From Colletes latitarsis (Eukaryota > Arthropoda > Insecta > Hymenoptera > Colletidae), in assembly GCF_051014445.1 (NCBI RefSeq), contig NC_135134.1, forward strand, positions 26,105,672-26,169,671: DNA of 64,000 nucleotides, in the 5' to 3' direction. Made by a program: the position numbers and the translations under genes. The notes beneath the pieces were generated by a model. The model searched no databases, was not told the origin of the DNA, and saw nothing but the letters and a program-made list of their open reading frames with translations. Positions within the stretch are counted from its first letter, which is position 1, and each line of letters opens with the position of its first letter. This document shows positions 14,511-28,088 of the stretch, piece after piece.

Positions 14511-17500
14511 GCATGAGTTATCCTCTAAAATATTGATCAAAACCAGGTTTAATGGACTGTTTCAGTGTGGTACCACATTACGACGGGATCCAAACCATAA
14601 AAAACCCAAGATCTGGCCAACTAGTATGTGAAAATTGCTGAAAGTATGAGACACATGAGGGCAAATCCCAGAACTAACCGAGACATAACCGACGTTTTCC
14701 TCTGAAATATTAATCACAACCAGGTTTAATTGACTGTTTCGGTGTGGTACCGCATTACTACGTGATCCAAACCAGAAAAAGGCAAGGATCTGGCCAGCAT
14801 GTATGAGAAAAATGCGAAAGTACGACCCAGATGAGGGCAAATACCAGACCTAACCGAGACATAACCGGCGTTATCCTCTAAAATATTAATCGCAACCAGG
14901 TTTAGTTGACTGTTTCGGAGAGGAACCACATTACTACGGGATCACATCCAGAAAGAACCCAGGATCTGGCCAACAAGTATGCGAAAAACGCGATAGTATG
15001 AGCCAGATGATTGCTGATATAAGAACTAACCCAGACATAACCAGCGTGATCCTCTAAAATACTAATCGGAACCAGCTTTTATTGACTGTTTCTGGGTGGT
15101 ACCACATTACTACGTGATCCAAACGAGAAAAAACCCAGGATCTGGCCAACAAGTATGCGGAAAATGCGAAAGTACGAGCAAGATGAGGGCAAATCCCAGA
15201 CCAACCCGAGACATAACCGGCGTTATCCTCTAAAATATTATTCGCAATCATGTTTAATTGACTGCTTCGGAGTGGAACCTCATTACTAGGGGATCCAAGC
15301 CAGAAAAAACCCAGGATCTGGCCACAAGTATGTGAAAAACGCGAAAGTATGAGTCTGATGAGGGCAAATCCCAGACCAACCCGAGACATAACCGGCGTTA
15401 TCCGCTAAAATATTATTCGCAATCATGTTTAATTGACTGCTTCGGAGTGGAACCTCATTACTAGGGGATCCAAGCCAGAAAAAACCCAGGATCTGGCCAA
15501 AAAGTATGCGAAAATTGCGAAAGTACGAGACAGATGAGGCAAATCCCAGACATAACCGAGACATAACCGGCGTTATCCTCTATTATATTAATCGCAACCA
15601 GGTGTAATTGACTGTTTCGGTGTGGAACCACATTACGACGGGATCCAAACCACAAAAAACCCAAGATCTGGCCAACTAGTATGTGAAAATTGCGAAAGTA
15701 TGAGTCTGATGAGGGCAAATCCCAGACCAACCCGAGACATAACCGGCGTTATCCGCTAAAATATTATTCGCAATCATGTTTAATTGACTGCTTCGGAGTG
15801 GAACCTCATTACTAGGGGATCCAAGCCAGAAAAAACCCAGGATCTGGCCAGCATGTATGAGAAAAATGCGAAAGTATGAGCCAGATGATTGCAAATACCA
15901 CACATAACCGAGACATAACCGGCGTTATCCTCTATTATATTAATCGCAACCAGGTGTAATTGACTGTTTCGGTGTGGAACCACATTACTACGGGATCCAA
16001 GACAGAAAAAACCCAGGATCTGGCCAACAAGTATGCGAAAATTGCGAAAGTACGAGCCAGATGATTGCAAATACCACACATAACCGAGACATAACCGGCG
16101 TTATCCTCTAAAATATTAATCGCAACCAGGTGTAATTAACTGTTTCGGTGTAGAACCACTTTACTAAGGAATCCAAGCAAGAAAAAACCCAGGATCTGGC
16201 CAAAAAGTATGCGAAAATTGCGAAAGTACGAGACAGATGAGGCAAATCCCAGACATAACCGAGACATAACCGGCGTTATCCTCTATTATATTAATCGCAA
16301 CCAGGTGTAATTGACTGTTTCGGTGTGGAACCACATTACTACGGGATCCAAGAAAGAAAAAACCCAGGATCTGGCCAAAAAGTATGCGAAAATTGCGAAA
16401 GTACGAGACAGATGAGGCAAATCCCAGACATAACCGAGACATAACCGGCGTTATCCTCTATTATATTAATCGCAACCAGGTGTAATTGACTGTTTCGGTG
16501 TGGAACCACATTACTACGGGATCCAAGAAAGAAAAAACCCAGGATCTGGCCAACAAGTATGCGAAAATTGCGAAAGTACGCTGCAGATGAGGGCAAATCC
16601 CAGACCTAACCGAGACATAACCGGCGTTATCCTCTAAAATATTAATCGCAACCAGGTTTAATTGACTGTTTCGGAGTGGAACCACATTATTACGGGATCC
16701 AAGCCAGAAAAAACCCAGGATCTGGCCACAAGTATGTGAAAAACGCGAAAGTATGAGCCAGATGAGGGCAAATCCCAGACCTAACCGAGACATAACCGGC
16801 GTTATCCTCTAAAATATTAATCACGACCAGGTGTAATTGACTGTTTCGGTTTGGAGCCACATTACTACGGGTTCCATACCAGAAAAGACACAGGATCTGG
16901 CCAACAAGTATGCGAAATCGCGAAAGTATGAGCCAGATGATTGCAAATGAACTAACGCAGCCATAACCAGCGTTGTCCTCTAAATTACTAATCGGAACCA
17001 GCTTTTATTGACTGTTTCGGTGTGGTGCCACATTAGTACGTGATCCAAACCAGAAAAAAAGCCCAGGATCTGGCCAACAAGTATGCGAAAAATGCGAAAG
17101 TACGAGCCAGATGAAGGCAAATTTCAGACCTAACCCAGACATAACCGGCGTTACCCTCTAAAATATTAACCGCAACCAGGTGTAATTGACTGCCTCGGTG
17201 TGGAACCACATTACTACGTGATCCAAACCAGAAATAGCCCAGGATCTGGCCAACAAGTATGCGGAAAATGCGAAAGTACGAGCAAGATGAGGGCAAATCC
17301 CAGACCTAACCGAGACATAACCGGCGTTATCCTCTAAAATATTATTCGCAATTAGGTTTAATTGACTGTTTCGGTGTGGTACCGCATTATTACGTGATCC
17401 AAACCAGAAAAAGCCCTGGATCTGGCCAAGAAGTATGCGAAAAATGCGAAAGTACGAGCCAGATGAGGGCAAATCCCAGACATAACCGAGACATAACCGG

Positions 17501-20184
17501 CGATATCCTCTATTATATTAATCGCAACCAGGTGTAATTGACTGTTTCGGTGTGGAACGACATTACTACGGGATACAAGACAGAAAAAACCCAGGATCTG
17601 GCCAACAAGTATGCGGAAAATGCGAAAGTACGAGCAAGATGAGGGCAAATCCCGGACCTAACCGAGACATAACCGGCGTTATCCTCAAAAATATTAATCG
17701 CAACCAGGTGTAATTAACTGTTTCGGTGTGGAACCACATTACTACGGGATCCAAGCCAGAAAATGGCGAGGATCTGGCCAACAAGTATGCGAAAAGTGCG
17801 AAAGTACGAGCCAGATGAGGGCAAATCCCAGAACTAACCGAGACATAACCGGCGTTATCCTCTAAAATATTAATCGCCACCAGGTTTAATTGACTGTTTC
17901 GGTGTGGTACCGCATTACCACGTGATCCAAACCAGAAATATCCCAGGATCTGGCCAACAAGTATGCGTAAAATGTGAAAGTAAGAGCCAGATGAGGGCAA
18001 ATCCCATACCTAACCGAGACATAACCGGCATTATCCTCTAAAATATTAATCACAACCAGGTTTAATTTACTGTTTCGGAGTGGAACCACATTACTACGGG
18101 ATCCAAGCCAGAAAAAACCCAGGATCTGGCCACAAGTATGTGAAGAACGCGAAAGCATGAACCAGATGATTGCAAATACCAGAACTAACCCAGACATACC
18201 CAGCGTGATCCTTTAAAATACTAATCGGAACCAGCTTTTATTGACTGTTTGAGGGTGGTGCCACATTACTACGTGATCCAAACCAGAAATAGCCCAGGAT
18301 CTGGCCACCAAGTATGCGGAAAATGCGAAAGTACGAGCAAGATGTGGGCAAATCCCAGACCTAACCGAGACATAAACGGCGTTATCCTCTAAAATATTAT
18401 TCGCAATCAGGTTTAATTGACTGTTTCGGTGTGGTACCGCATTATTACGTTATCCAAACCAGAAAAAGCCCTGGATCTGGCCAAGAAGTATGCGAAAAAT
18501 GCGAAAGTACGAGCCAGATGAGGGCAAATCCCAGACATAACCGAGACATAACCGGCGTTATCCCCTAAAATATTAATCGCAACCAGGTGTAGTTAACTGT
18601 TTCGGTGTGGAACCACATTACTACGGGATCCAAGCCAGAAAATGGCGAGGATCTGGCCAACAAGTATGCGAAAAGTGCGAAAGTACGAGCCAGATGAGGG
18701 CAAATCCCAGAACTAACCGAGACATAACCGGCGTTATCCTCTAAAATATTAACCGCCACCAGGTTTAATTGACTGTTTCGGTGTGGTACCGCATTACCAC
18801 GTGATCCAAACCAGAAATATCCCAGGATCTGGCCAACAAGTATGTGAAAAACGCGAAAGTATGAGCCAGATGACGGCAAATCCCAGACCTAACCGAGACA
18901 TAACAGGCGTTATCCTCTAAAATATTAATCACGACCAGGTTTAATTGACTGTTTCGGTGTGCAGCCACATTACTACGTGATCCATACCTGAAAAAGCCCA
19001 GGATCTGGCCAACAGGCATGCGGAAAATGCGAAAGTACGAGCCAGATGAGGGCAAATCCCAGACATAACCGAGACATAACGGGCGTTATCCACTAAAAAT
19101 TTAATCGCAACCAGGTATAATTGACTGTTTCGGTGTGGTACCGCATTACCACGTGATCCAAACCAGAAAAAAGCCGGGATCTGGCCAACAAGTATGCGAA
19201 AAATGCGAAAGTATGAGCTAGATGGTGGCAAATACCAGACCTAACCCAGGCATAACCGGCGTTCTCCTCTAAAATATAAATCGGAACCAGCTTTTAGTGA
19301 CTGTTTCAGTGTGGTACCACATTACTACGTGATCCAAACCTGAAAAAGACCAGGATCTGGCCAACAAGTATGCGAGAAATGCGAAAGTACAAGCCAGATG
19401 AGGGCTAATACCAGACCTTGCCGAGACATAACCGGCGTTATCCTCTAAAATATTAATCGCCACCAGGTTTAATTGACTGTTTCGGTGTGGTACCGCATTA
19501 TTACGTGATCCAAACCAGAAGAAGCCCTGGATCTGGCCAAGAGGTATGCCAAAAATGCAAAAGTACGAGACAAATGAGGGCAAATCCCAGACATAACCGA
19601 GACATAACCGGAGTTATCATGTACTATATTAATCGCAACCAGGTGTAATTGACTGTTTCGGTGTAGAACCACATTACTACGGGATCCAAGACAGAAAAAA
19701 CCCAGGATTTGGCCAACAAGTATGCGAAAATTGCGAAAGTATGAGCAAGATGAGGGCAAATACCAGACCTAACCCAGACATAACCGGCGTTATCCTCTGT
19801 AATATTAATCACAACCCGGTTTAATTGACTGTTTCGGTGTCGTACCGCATTACTACGTGATCTATACCAGAACAAGGCTAGGATCTGGCCAACAAGTATG
19901 CGAAAAATGCGAAAGTACGACCCAGATGAGGGCAAATACCAGACCTAACCGAGACATAACCGGCGTTATCCTCTAAAATATTAATCGCAACCAGGTGTAA
20001 TTAACTGTTTCGGTGTGGAACCACATTACTACGGGATCCAAGCCAGAAAATGGCGAGGATCTGGCCAACAAGTATGCGAAAAGTGCGAAAGTACGAGCCA
20101 GATGAGGGCAAATCTCAGAACTAACCGAGACATAACCGGCGTTATCCTCCATAATATTAATCGCAAACAGGTTTAATTAACTGT

Positions 20185-21270
20185 TTCGGTGTGGCACCGC
20201 ATTACTACGTGATCCAAACCAGAAAAAGCCCAGGATCCTGCCAACAAGTACGCGAAAAATGCGAAGGTACGAGCCTGATGGGAACAAATCCCAGACCTAT
20301 CCGAGACATAACAGCGTGATCCTCTAAAATATTAATCGCAACCAGGTTTAATTGACTGTATCGGTGTGGTGCCGCATTACTACGTGATCCAAACCAGAAA
20401 AAGGCCTGGATCTGGCCAACAAGTATGCGAAAAGTGCGAAAGTACGAGCCAGATGAGGGCAAATCCCAGACCTAACCGAGACATAACCGGCGTTATCCTC
20501 CATAATATTAATCGCAAACAGGTTTAATTGACTGTTTCGGTGTGGCACCGCATTAGTGCGTGATCCAAACCAGAAAAAGACGAGAATGTGGCCAACAAGT
20601 GTGCGAAAAACGCGAAAGTATGAGCCAGATAATTGCAAATACCAGACCTAACCCAGACATAACCGGCGTTATCCTCTAAAATACTAATCGGAACCAGCTT
20701 TTATTGACTGTTTCAGTGAGGTACCGCATTACTACGTGGGCCAAGTCAGAAAATGGCCAGGATCTGGCCAACAAGTATGCGAAAAATGCGAAAGTACGAG
20801 CCAGATGAGGGCTAATACCAGACCTATCCCAGACATAACCGGCGTTATCCGTTAAAATATTCATCGCAACCAGGTTTAATTGACTGTTTCGGTGTGGTAC
20901 TGCATTACTGCGTGATCCAAACCAGAAAAAGCCCAGGATCTGCCCAACAAGTATGCGAAAAATGCGAAAGTACGAGCCAGATGAGGGCAAATACCAGACC
21001 CAACCGAGACATAACCGGCGTTATCCTCTAAAATATTAATCGCAACCAGGTGTAATTAACTGATTCGGTGTGGAACCACATTACTACGGGATCCAAGCCA
21101 GAAAAACGCCAGGATCTGGCCAACAAGTATGCGAAAAATGCGAAAGTACGAGCCAGATGAGGCCAAATCTCAGACCTAACCGAGACTTAACCGGCGTTAT
21201 CCTCTAAAATATTAATCGCAACCAGGTTTAATTGACTGTTTCGGTGTGGTACCGTATTACCACGTGATCC
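20185..21270. repeat. Higher-order segment B1, copy 1
   Basis: About six monomers recur at about 24232-25317, an offset of 4047 bp (23 monomers less 1 bp). Marker variants shared by both copies are CAGGATCCTGCCAACAAGTA, the GGAACAAATCCC variant, GACGAGAATGTGG and CATTACTACGTGGGCCAAGT. Differences are a few percent at most by eye. At the far end the match resumes at 21446 against 25316, so one monomer is missing from the second copy. Confidence 0.75.
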
Positions 21271-22725
21271 AAACCAGAAATATCCCAGGATCTGGCCAAC
21301 AAGTATGCGTAAAATGCGAAAGTATGAGCCAGATGAGGGCAAATCCCAGACCTAACCGAGACATAACCGGCGTTATCCTCTAAAATATTAATCGCAACTG
21401 CGTTTAATTGACTGTTTCGGAGTGGAACCACATTACTACGGGATCCAAGCCAGAAAAAGCCCAGGATCTGGCCACAAGTATGTGAAAAACGCGAAAGTAT
21501 GAACCAGATGATTGCAAATACCAGAACTAACCCAGACATAACCAGCGTCATCCTCTAAAATACTAATCGGAACCAGCATTTTTTGACACTTTCAGGGTGG
21601 TACCACATTACTACGTGATCCAAACCAGAAATAGCCCAGGATCTGGCCAACAAGTATGCGGAAAATGTGAAAGTACGAGCAAGATGAGGGCAAATCCCAG
21701 ACCTAACCGAGACATAACCGGCGTTATCCTCTAAAATATTATTCGCAATCAGGCTTAATAGACTGTTTCGGTGTGGTACCGCATTATTACGTGATCCAAA
21801 CCAGAAAAAGCCCTGGATCTGGCCAAGAAGTATGCGAAAAATGCGAAAGTACGAGCCAGATGAGGGCAAATCCCAGACATAACCGAGACATAACCGGCAT
21901 TATCCTCAATTATATTAATCGCAACCAGGTGTAATTGACTGTTTCGGTGTGGAACCACATTACTACGGGATCCAAGACTGAAAAAACCCAGGATCTGGCC
22001 AACAAGTATGCGAAAATTGCGAAAGTATGAGCCAGATGATTGCAAATACCACACATAACCGAGACATAACCGGCGTTATCCTCTGAAATATTAATCGCAA
22101 CCATGTGTAATTAACTGTTTCGGTGTGGAACCACATTACTACGGGATCCAAGCCTGAAGAAACCCAGGATCTGGCCAAAAAGTATGCGAAAATTGCGAAA
22201 GTATCAGACAGGTGATTGCAAATACCAGAACTAACCCAGACATAACCAGTGTTATCCCCTATAATATTAATCGCAACCAGGTTTAATTGACAGTTTCTGT
22301 GTGGAACCACATTTCTACGGGATCCAAACCAGAAAAAACCCCGGATCTGGCCAGCAAGTATGCGAAAAACGCGAAAGAACGAGCCAGATGAGGGCAAATC
22401 CCAGAACTAACCGTGACATAACCGGCGTTATCCTCTAAAATATTAATCACAACCAGGTTTAGTTGACTGTTTCGGTGTGGTACCGCATCACTACGTGATC
22501 CAAACCAGAAAAAGCCCAGGATCCTGCCAACAAGTATGGGAAAAATGCGAAGGTACGAGCCAGGTGAGGGCAAATCCCAGACCTAACCGAGACATAACCG
22601 GCGTTATCCTCTAAAATATTAATCGCAACCAGGTTTAATTTACTGTTTCGGAGTGGAACCACATTACTACGGGATCCAAGCCAGAAAAAACCCAGGATCT
22701 GGCCACAAGTATGTGAAATACGTGA

Positions 22726-23440
22726 AAGTATGAACCAGATGATTGCAAATACCAGAACTAACCCAGACATAACCAGCGTCATCCTCTAAAATACTAATCG
22801 GAACCAGCATTTATTGACTGTTTCTGTGTGGTACCACATTACTACGTGATCGAAACCAGAAATATCCCAGGATCTGCCCAACAAGTATGCGAAAAATGCG
22901 AAAGAATGTGCCAGATGATTGCAAATACCAGAAAAGGACCCAAACATAACCAGCGTTATCCTCCAAAATATTAATCGCAAACCAGGTTTAATTGGCTGTT
23001 TTGGTGTGGAACCACGTTACGACGGGATCCAAACCACAAAAAATTCAAGATCTGGCCAACTAGTATGCGAAAAACGCGATAGTATGAGCCAGATGATTGC
23101 AGATATCAGAACTAACCCAGACATAACCAGCGTGACCCTCTAAAATACTAATCGGAACCAGCTTTTACTGACTGTTTCAGGGTGGTACCACATTACTACG
23201 TGATCCAAACCAGAAATAGCCCAGGATCTGGCCAACAAGTATGCGGAAAATGCGAAAGTACGAGCCAGATGAGGGCAAATCCCAGACATAACCGAGACAT
23301 AACCGGCATTATCCTCAGTTATATTAATCGCAACCTGGTGTAATTGACTGTTTCGGTGTGGAACAACATTACTACGGGATCCAAGACAGAAAAAACCCAG
23401 GATCTGGCCAAAAAGTATGCGAAAATTGCGAAAGTATGAG
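22726..23440. repeat. Four-monomer segment, copy 1 (recurs at 25894)
   Basis: Roughly 715 bp recur at about 25894-26608, an offset of exactly 3168 bp (18 x 176). The shared private variants are GAAAGAATGTGCCAG, AAAAGGACCCAAACATAACC and CACAAAAAATTCAAGATCTG. A few single-base differences are visible, for example TTTTGGTGTGG against TTTCGGTGTGG. Confidence 0.8.
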
Positions 23441-24039
23441 CCAGATGATTGCAAATACCAGAAGTAACCCAGACATAACCGGCGTTATCCTCTAAAATAT
23501 TAAACGCCACCAGGTTTAATTGACAGTTTCAGTGTGGTACCACATTACTACGTGGGCCAAGCCAGAGAAACGCCAGGATCTGGCCAACAAGTATGCGCAA
23601 AATGCGAAAGTACGAGCCAGATGAGGCCAAATCTCAGACCTAACCGAGACATAACCGGCGTTATCCTCTAAAATATTAATCGCAACCAGGTTTAATTGAC
23701 TGTTTCGGTGTGGTACCGTATTACCACGTGATCCAAACCAGAAATATCCCAGGATCTGGCCAACAAGTATGCGTAAAATGCGAAATTACGAGCCAGGTGA
23801 GGGCAAATACCAGACCTAAACCAGACATAACCGGCGTTATCCTCTAAAATATTAAACGCCACCAGGTTTAATTGACAGTTTCAGTGTCGTACCACATTAC
23901 TACGTGGGCCAAGCCAGAGAAACGCCAGGATCTGGCCAACAAGTATGCGCAAAATGCGAAAGTACGAGCCAGATGAGGCCAAATCTCAGACCTAACCGAG
24001 ACATAACCGGCGTTATCCTCTAAAATATTAATCGCCACC

Positions 24040-25317
24040 AGGTTTAATTGACTGATTCGGTGTGGTACCGCATTTCAACGTGATCCAATCCAGAAAAACG
24101 CCAGGATCTGGCCAACAAGTTTGCGCAAAATTCGAAATTACGAGCCAGGCGAGGGCAAATACCAGACCTAAACCAGACATAACCGGCGTTGTCCTCTAAA
24201 ATATTAATCGCAACCCGGTTTAATTGACTGTTTCGGTGTGGCACCGCATTACTACGTGATCCAAACCAGAAAAAGCCCAGGATCCTGCCAACAAGTACGC
24301 GAAAAATGCGAAGGTACGAGCCTGATGGGAACAAATCCCAGACCTATCCGAGACATAACAGCGTGATCCTCTAAAATATTAATCGCAACCAGGTTTAATT
24401 GACTGTATCGGTGTGGTGCCGCATTACTACGTGATCCAAACCAGAAAAAGGCCTGGATCTGGCCAACAAGTATGCGAAAAGTGCGAAAGTACGAGCCAGA
24501 TGAGGGCAAATCCCAGACCTAACCGAGACATAACCGGCGTTATCCTCCATAATATTAATCGCAAAAAGGTTTAATTGTCTGTTTCGGTGTGGCACCGCAT
24601 TAGTGCGTGATCCAAACCAGAAAAAGACGAGAATGTGGCCATCAAGTGTGCGAAAAACGCGAAAGTATGAGCCAGATAATTGCAAATACCAGACCTAACC
24701 CAGACATAACCGGCGTTATCCTCTAAAATACTAATCGGAACCAGCTTTTATTGACTGTTTCAGTGAGGTACCGCATTACTACGTGGGCCAAGTCAGAAAA
24801 TGGCCAGGATCTGGCCAACAAGTATGCGAAAAATGCGAAAGTACGAGCCAGATGAGGGCTAATACCAGACCTAACCCAGACATAACCGGCGTTATCCGCT
24901 AAAATATTCATCGCAACCAGGTTTAATTGACTGTTTCGGTGTGGTACTGCATTACTGCGTGATCCAAACCAGAAAAAGCCCAGGATCTGCCCAACAAGTA
25001 TGCGAAAAATGCGAAAGTACGAGCCAGATGAGGGCAAATACCAGACCCAACCGAGACATAACCGGCGTTATCCTCTAAAATATTAATCGCAACCAGGTGT
25101 AATTAACTGTTTCGGTGTGGAACCACATTACTACGGGATCCAAGCCAGAAAAACGCCAGGATCTGGCCAACAAGTATGCGCAAAATGCGAAAGTACGAGC
25201 CAGATGAGGCCAAATCTCAGAACAACCGAGACATAACCGGCGTTATCCTCTAAAATATTAATCGCAACCAGGTTTAATTGACTGTTTCGGTGTGGTACCG
25301 TATTACCACGTGATCCA
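24040..25317. repeat. Higher-order segment B1, copy 2
   Basis: About 24232-25317 matches 20185-21270. The leading part, about 24040-24510, also matches 28089-28559 at an offset of 4049. The two steps of 4047 and 4049 bp suggest a 23-monomer higher-order period that is only partly preserved. Confidence 0.72.
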
Positions 25318-25893
25318 AGCCAGAAAAAACCCAGGATCTGGCCACAAGTATGTGAAAAACGCGAAAGTATGAACCAGATGATTGCAAATACCAGAACTAA
25401 CCCAGACATAACCAGCGTCATCCTCTAAAATACTAATCGGAACCAGCATTTTTTGACACTTTCAGGGTGGTACCACATTACTACGTGATCCAGACCAGAA
25501 ATAGCCCAGGATCTGGCCAACAAGTATGCGGAATATGTGAAAGTACGAGCAAGATGAGGGCAAATCCCAGACCTAACCGAGACATAACCGGCGTTATCCT
25601 CAGTTATATTAATCGCAACCAGGTGTAATTGACTGTTTCGGTGTGGAACCACATTACTACGGGATCCAAGACAGAAAAAACCCAGGATCTGGCCAACAAG
25701 TATGCGAAAATTGCGAAAGTATGAGCCAACATGATTGCAAATACCACACATAACCGAGACATAACCGGCGTTATCCTCTAAAATATTAATCGCAACCAGG
25801 TGTAATTAACTGTTTCGGTGTGGAACCACATTACTACGGGATCCAAGCCAGAAGAAACCCAGGATCTGGCCAAAAAGTATGCGAAAATTGCGA

Positions 25894-26608
25894 AAGTATG
25901 AACCAGATGATTGCAAATACCAGAACTAACCCAGACATAACCAGCGTCATCCTCTAAAATACTAATCGGAACCAGCATTTATTGACTGTTTCTGTGTGGT
26001 ACCACATTACTACGTGATCGAAACCAGAAATATCCCAGGATCTGCCCAACAAGTATGCGAAAAATGCGAAAGAATGTGCCAGATGATTGCAAATACCAGA
26101 AAAGGACCCAAACATAACCAGCGTTATCCTCCAAAATATTAATCGCAAACCAGGTTTAATTGGCTGTTTCGGTGTGGAACCACATTACGACGGGATCCAA
26201 ACCACAAAAAATTCAAGATCTGACCAACTAGTATGCGAAAAACGCGATAGTATGAGCCAGATGATTGCAGATATCAGAACTAACCCAGACATAACCTGCG
26301 TGACCCTCTAAAATACTAATCGGAACCAGCTTTTACTGACTGTTTCAGGGTGGTACCACATTACTACGTGATCCAAACCAGAAATAGCCCAGGATCTGGC
26401 CAACAAGTATGCGGAAAATGCGAAAGTACGAGCCAGATGAGGGCAAATCCCAGACATAACCGAGACATAACCGGCATTATCCTCAGTTATATTAATCGCA
26501 ACCAGGTGTAATTGACTGTTTCGGTGTGGAACAACATTACTACGGGATCCAAGACAGAAAAAACCCAGGATCTGGCCAACAAGTATGCGAAAATTGCGAA
26601 AGTATGAG
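25894..26608. repeat. Four-monomer segment, copy 2
   Basis: This is the second copy of 22726-23440, in exact register (18 monomers apart). It carries the same private variants with only scattered substitutions. Confidence 0.8.
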
Positions 26609-28088
26609 CCAACATGATTGCAAATACCACACATAACCGAGACATAACCGGCGTTATCCTCTAAAATATTAATCGCAACCAGGTGTAATTAACTGTTTCG
26701 GTGTGGAACCACATTACTACGGGATCCAAGCCAGAAGAAACCCAGGATCTGGCCAAAAAGTATGCGAAAATTGCGAAAGTATGAGCCAGATGATTGCAAA
26801 TACCAGAAGTAACCCAGACATAACCGGCGTTATCCTCTAAAATATTAATCGCAACCAGGTTTAATTGACTGTTTCGGTGTGGTTCCGCATTACTACGTGA
26901 TCCAAACCAGAAAAAGCCCAGGATACTGCCAACAAGTATGGGAAAAATGCGAAAGTATGAGCCAGATGATTGCAAATACCAGACCTAACCCAGACATAAC
27001 CGGCGTTATCCTCTAAAATATTAAACGCCACCAGGTTTAATTGACAGTTTCAGTGTGGTACCACATTACTACGTGGGCCAAGCCAGAGAAACGCCAGGAT
27101 CTGGCAAACAAGTATGCGCAAAATGCGAAAATACGAGCCAGATGAGGCCAAATCTCAGACCTAACCGAGACATAACCGGCGTTATCCTCTAAAATATTAC
27201 TCGCAACCAGGTTTAATTGACTGTTTCGGTGTGGTACCGTATTACCACGTGATCCAAACCAGAAATATCCCAGGATCTGGCCAACAAGTATGCGTAAAAT
27301 GCGAAATTACGAGCCAGGTGAGGGCAAATACCAGACCTAAACCAGACATAACCGGCGTTATCCTCTAAAATATTAAACGCCACCAGGTTTAGTTGACAGT
27401 TTCAGTGTGGTACCACATTACTACGTGGGCCAAGCCAGAGAAACGCCAGGATCTGGCCAACAAGTATGCGCAAAATGCGAAAGTACGAGCCAGGTGAGGG
27501 CAAATACCAGACCTAAACCAGACATAACCGGCGTTACCCTCTATAATACTAATCGGAACCAGCTTTTATTGACTGTTTCAGTGTGGTACCGCATTACTAC
27601 GTGGGCCAAGTCAGAAAATGGCCAGGATCTGGCCAACAAGTATGCGAAAAATGCGAAAGTACGAGCCAGATGAGGGCTAATACCAGACCTAACCCAGACA
27701 TAACCGGCGTTATCCTCTAAAATATTCATCGCAACCAGGTTTAATTGACTGTTTCGGTGTGGTACTGCATTACTGCGTGATCCAAACCAGAAAAAGCCCA
27801 GGATCTGGCCAACAAGTATGCGAAAAATGCGAAAGTACGAACCAGATGGGGGCAAATACCAGAACCAACCGAGACATAACCGGCGTTATCCTCTAAAATA
27901 TTAATCGCAACCAGGTGAAATTGACTGTTTCGGTGTGGAACCACATTACTACGGGATCCAAACCAGAAAAAACCCAGGATCTGGCCAACGAGTATGCGAA
28001 AAACGCGAAAGTATGAGCCAGATGATTGGAAATACCAGAACTAACGCAGACATAGCTACCGTTATCCTCTAAACTATTAATCGGAACT

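Larger units (their letters stand above)
1..14540. repeat. 176-bp satellite array, family A
   Basis: Uninterrupted head-to-tail monomers of about 176 bp. Landmarks recur in a fixed order: GATCGAAACCAGGTTTAAT, then TGTGGTACCACA, then TACTACGTGATCC, AACCAGAAAAA, CCCAGGATCTG, CAACAAGTATGTGAAG, GATGAGGGCAAAT, an 11-bp unit present twice, CATGCGTTATC and CTAAAATATT. Typical family A features are CTGTTCAACAAG or CTGTACAACTAG in mid-monomer and a degenerate first 11-bp unit (CCCAGACCTAT or CCCAGGCCTAA). Variants include TAGCTGATCC in place of TACGTGATCC. All monomers have the same orientation. No host gene is visible. The boundary with family B is a change of diagnostic bases over one to two monomers near 14540, so it is approximate. 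Confidence 0.95.

Noticed and set aside
1..14540. Recurrent 60-80 aa plus-strand frames beginning MRYPLKY
   Set aside because: They are one satellite monomer translated. They recur at multiples of 176 bp, shift frame from copy to copy, and show no known domain or start-site context.
17566..18000. 144 aa minus-strand open frame spanning about 2.5 monomers
   Set aside because: It is three consecutive monomers read in successive frames, with repeated hydrophobic segments and no gene-like composition. The call is satellite DNA.
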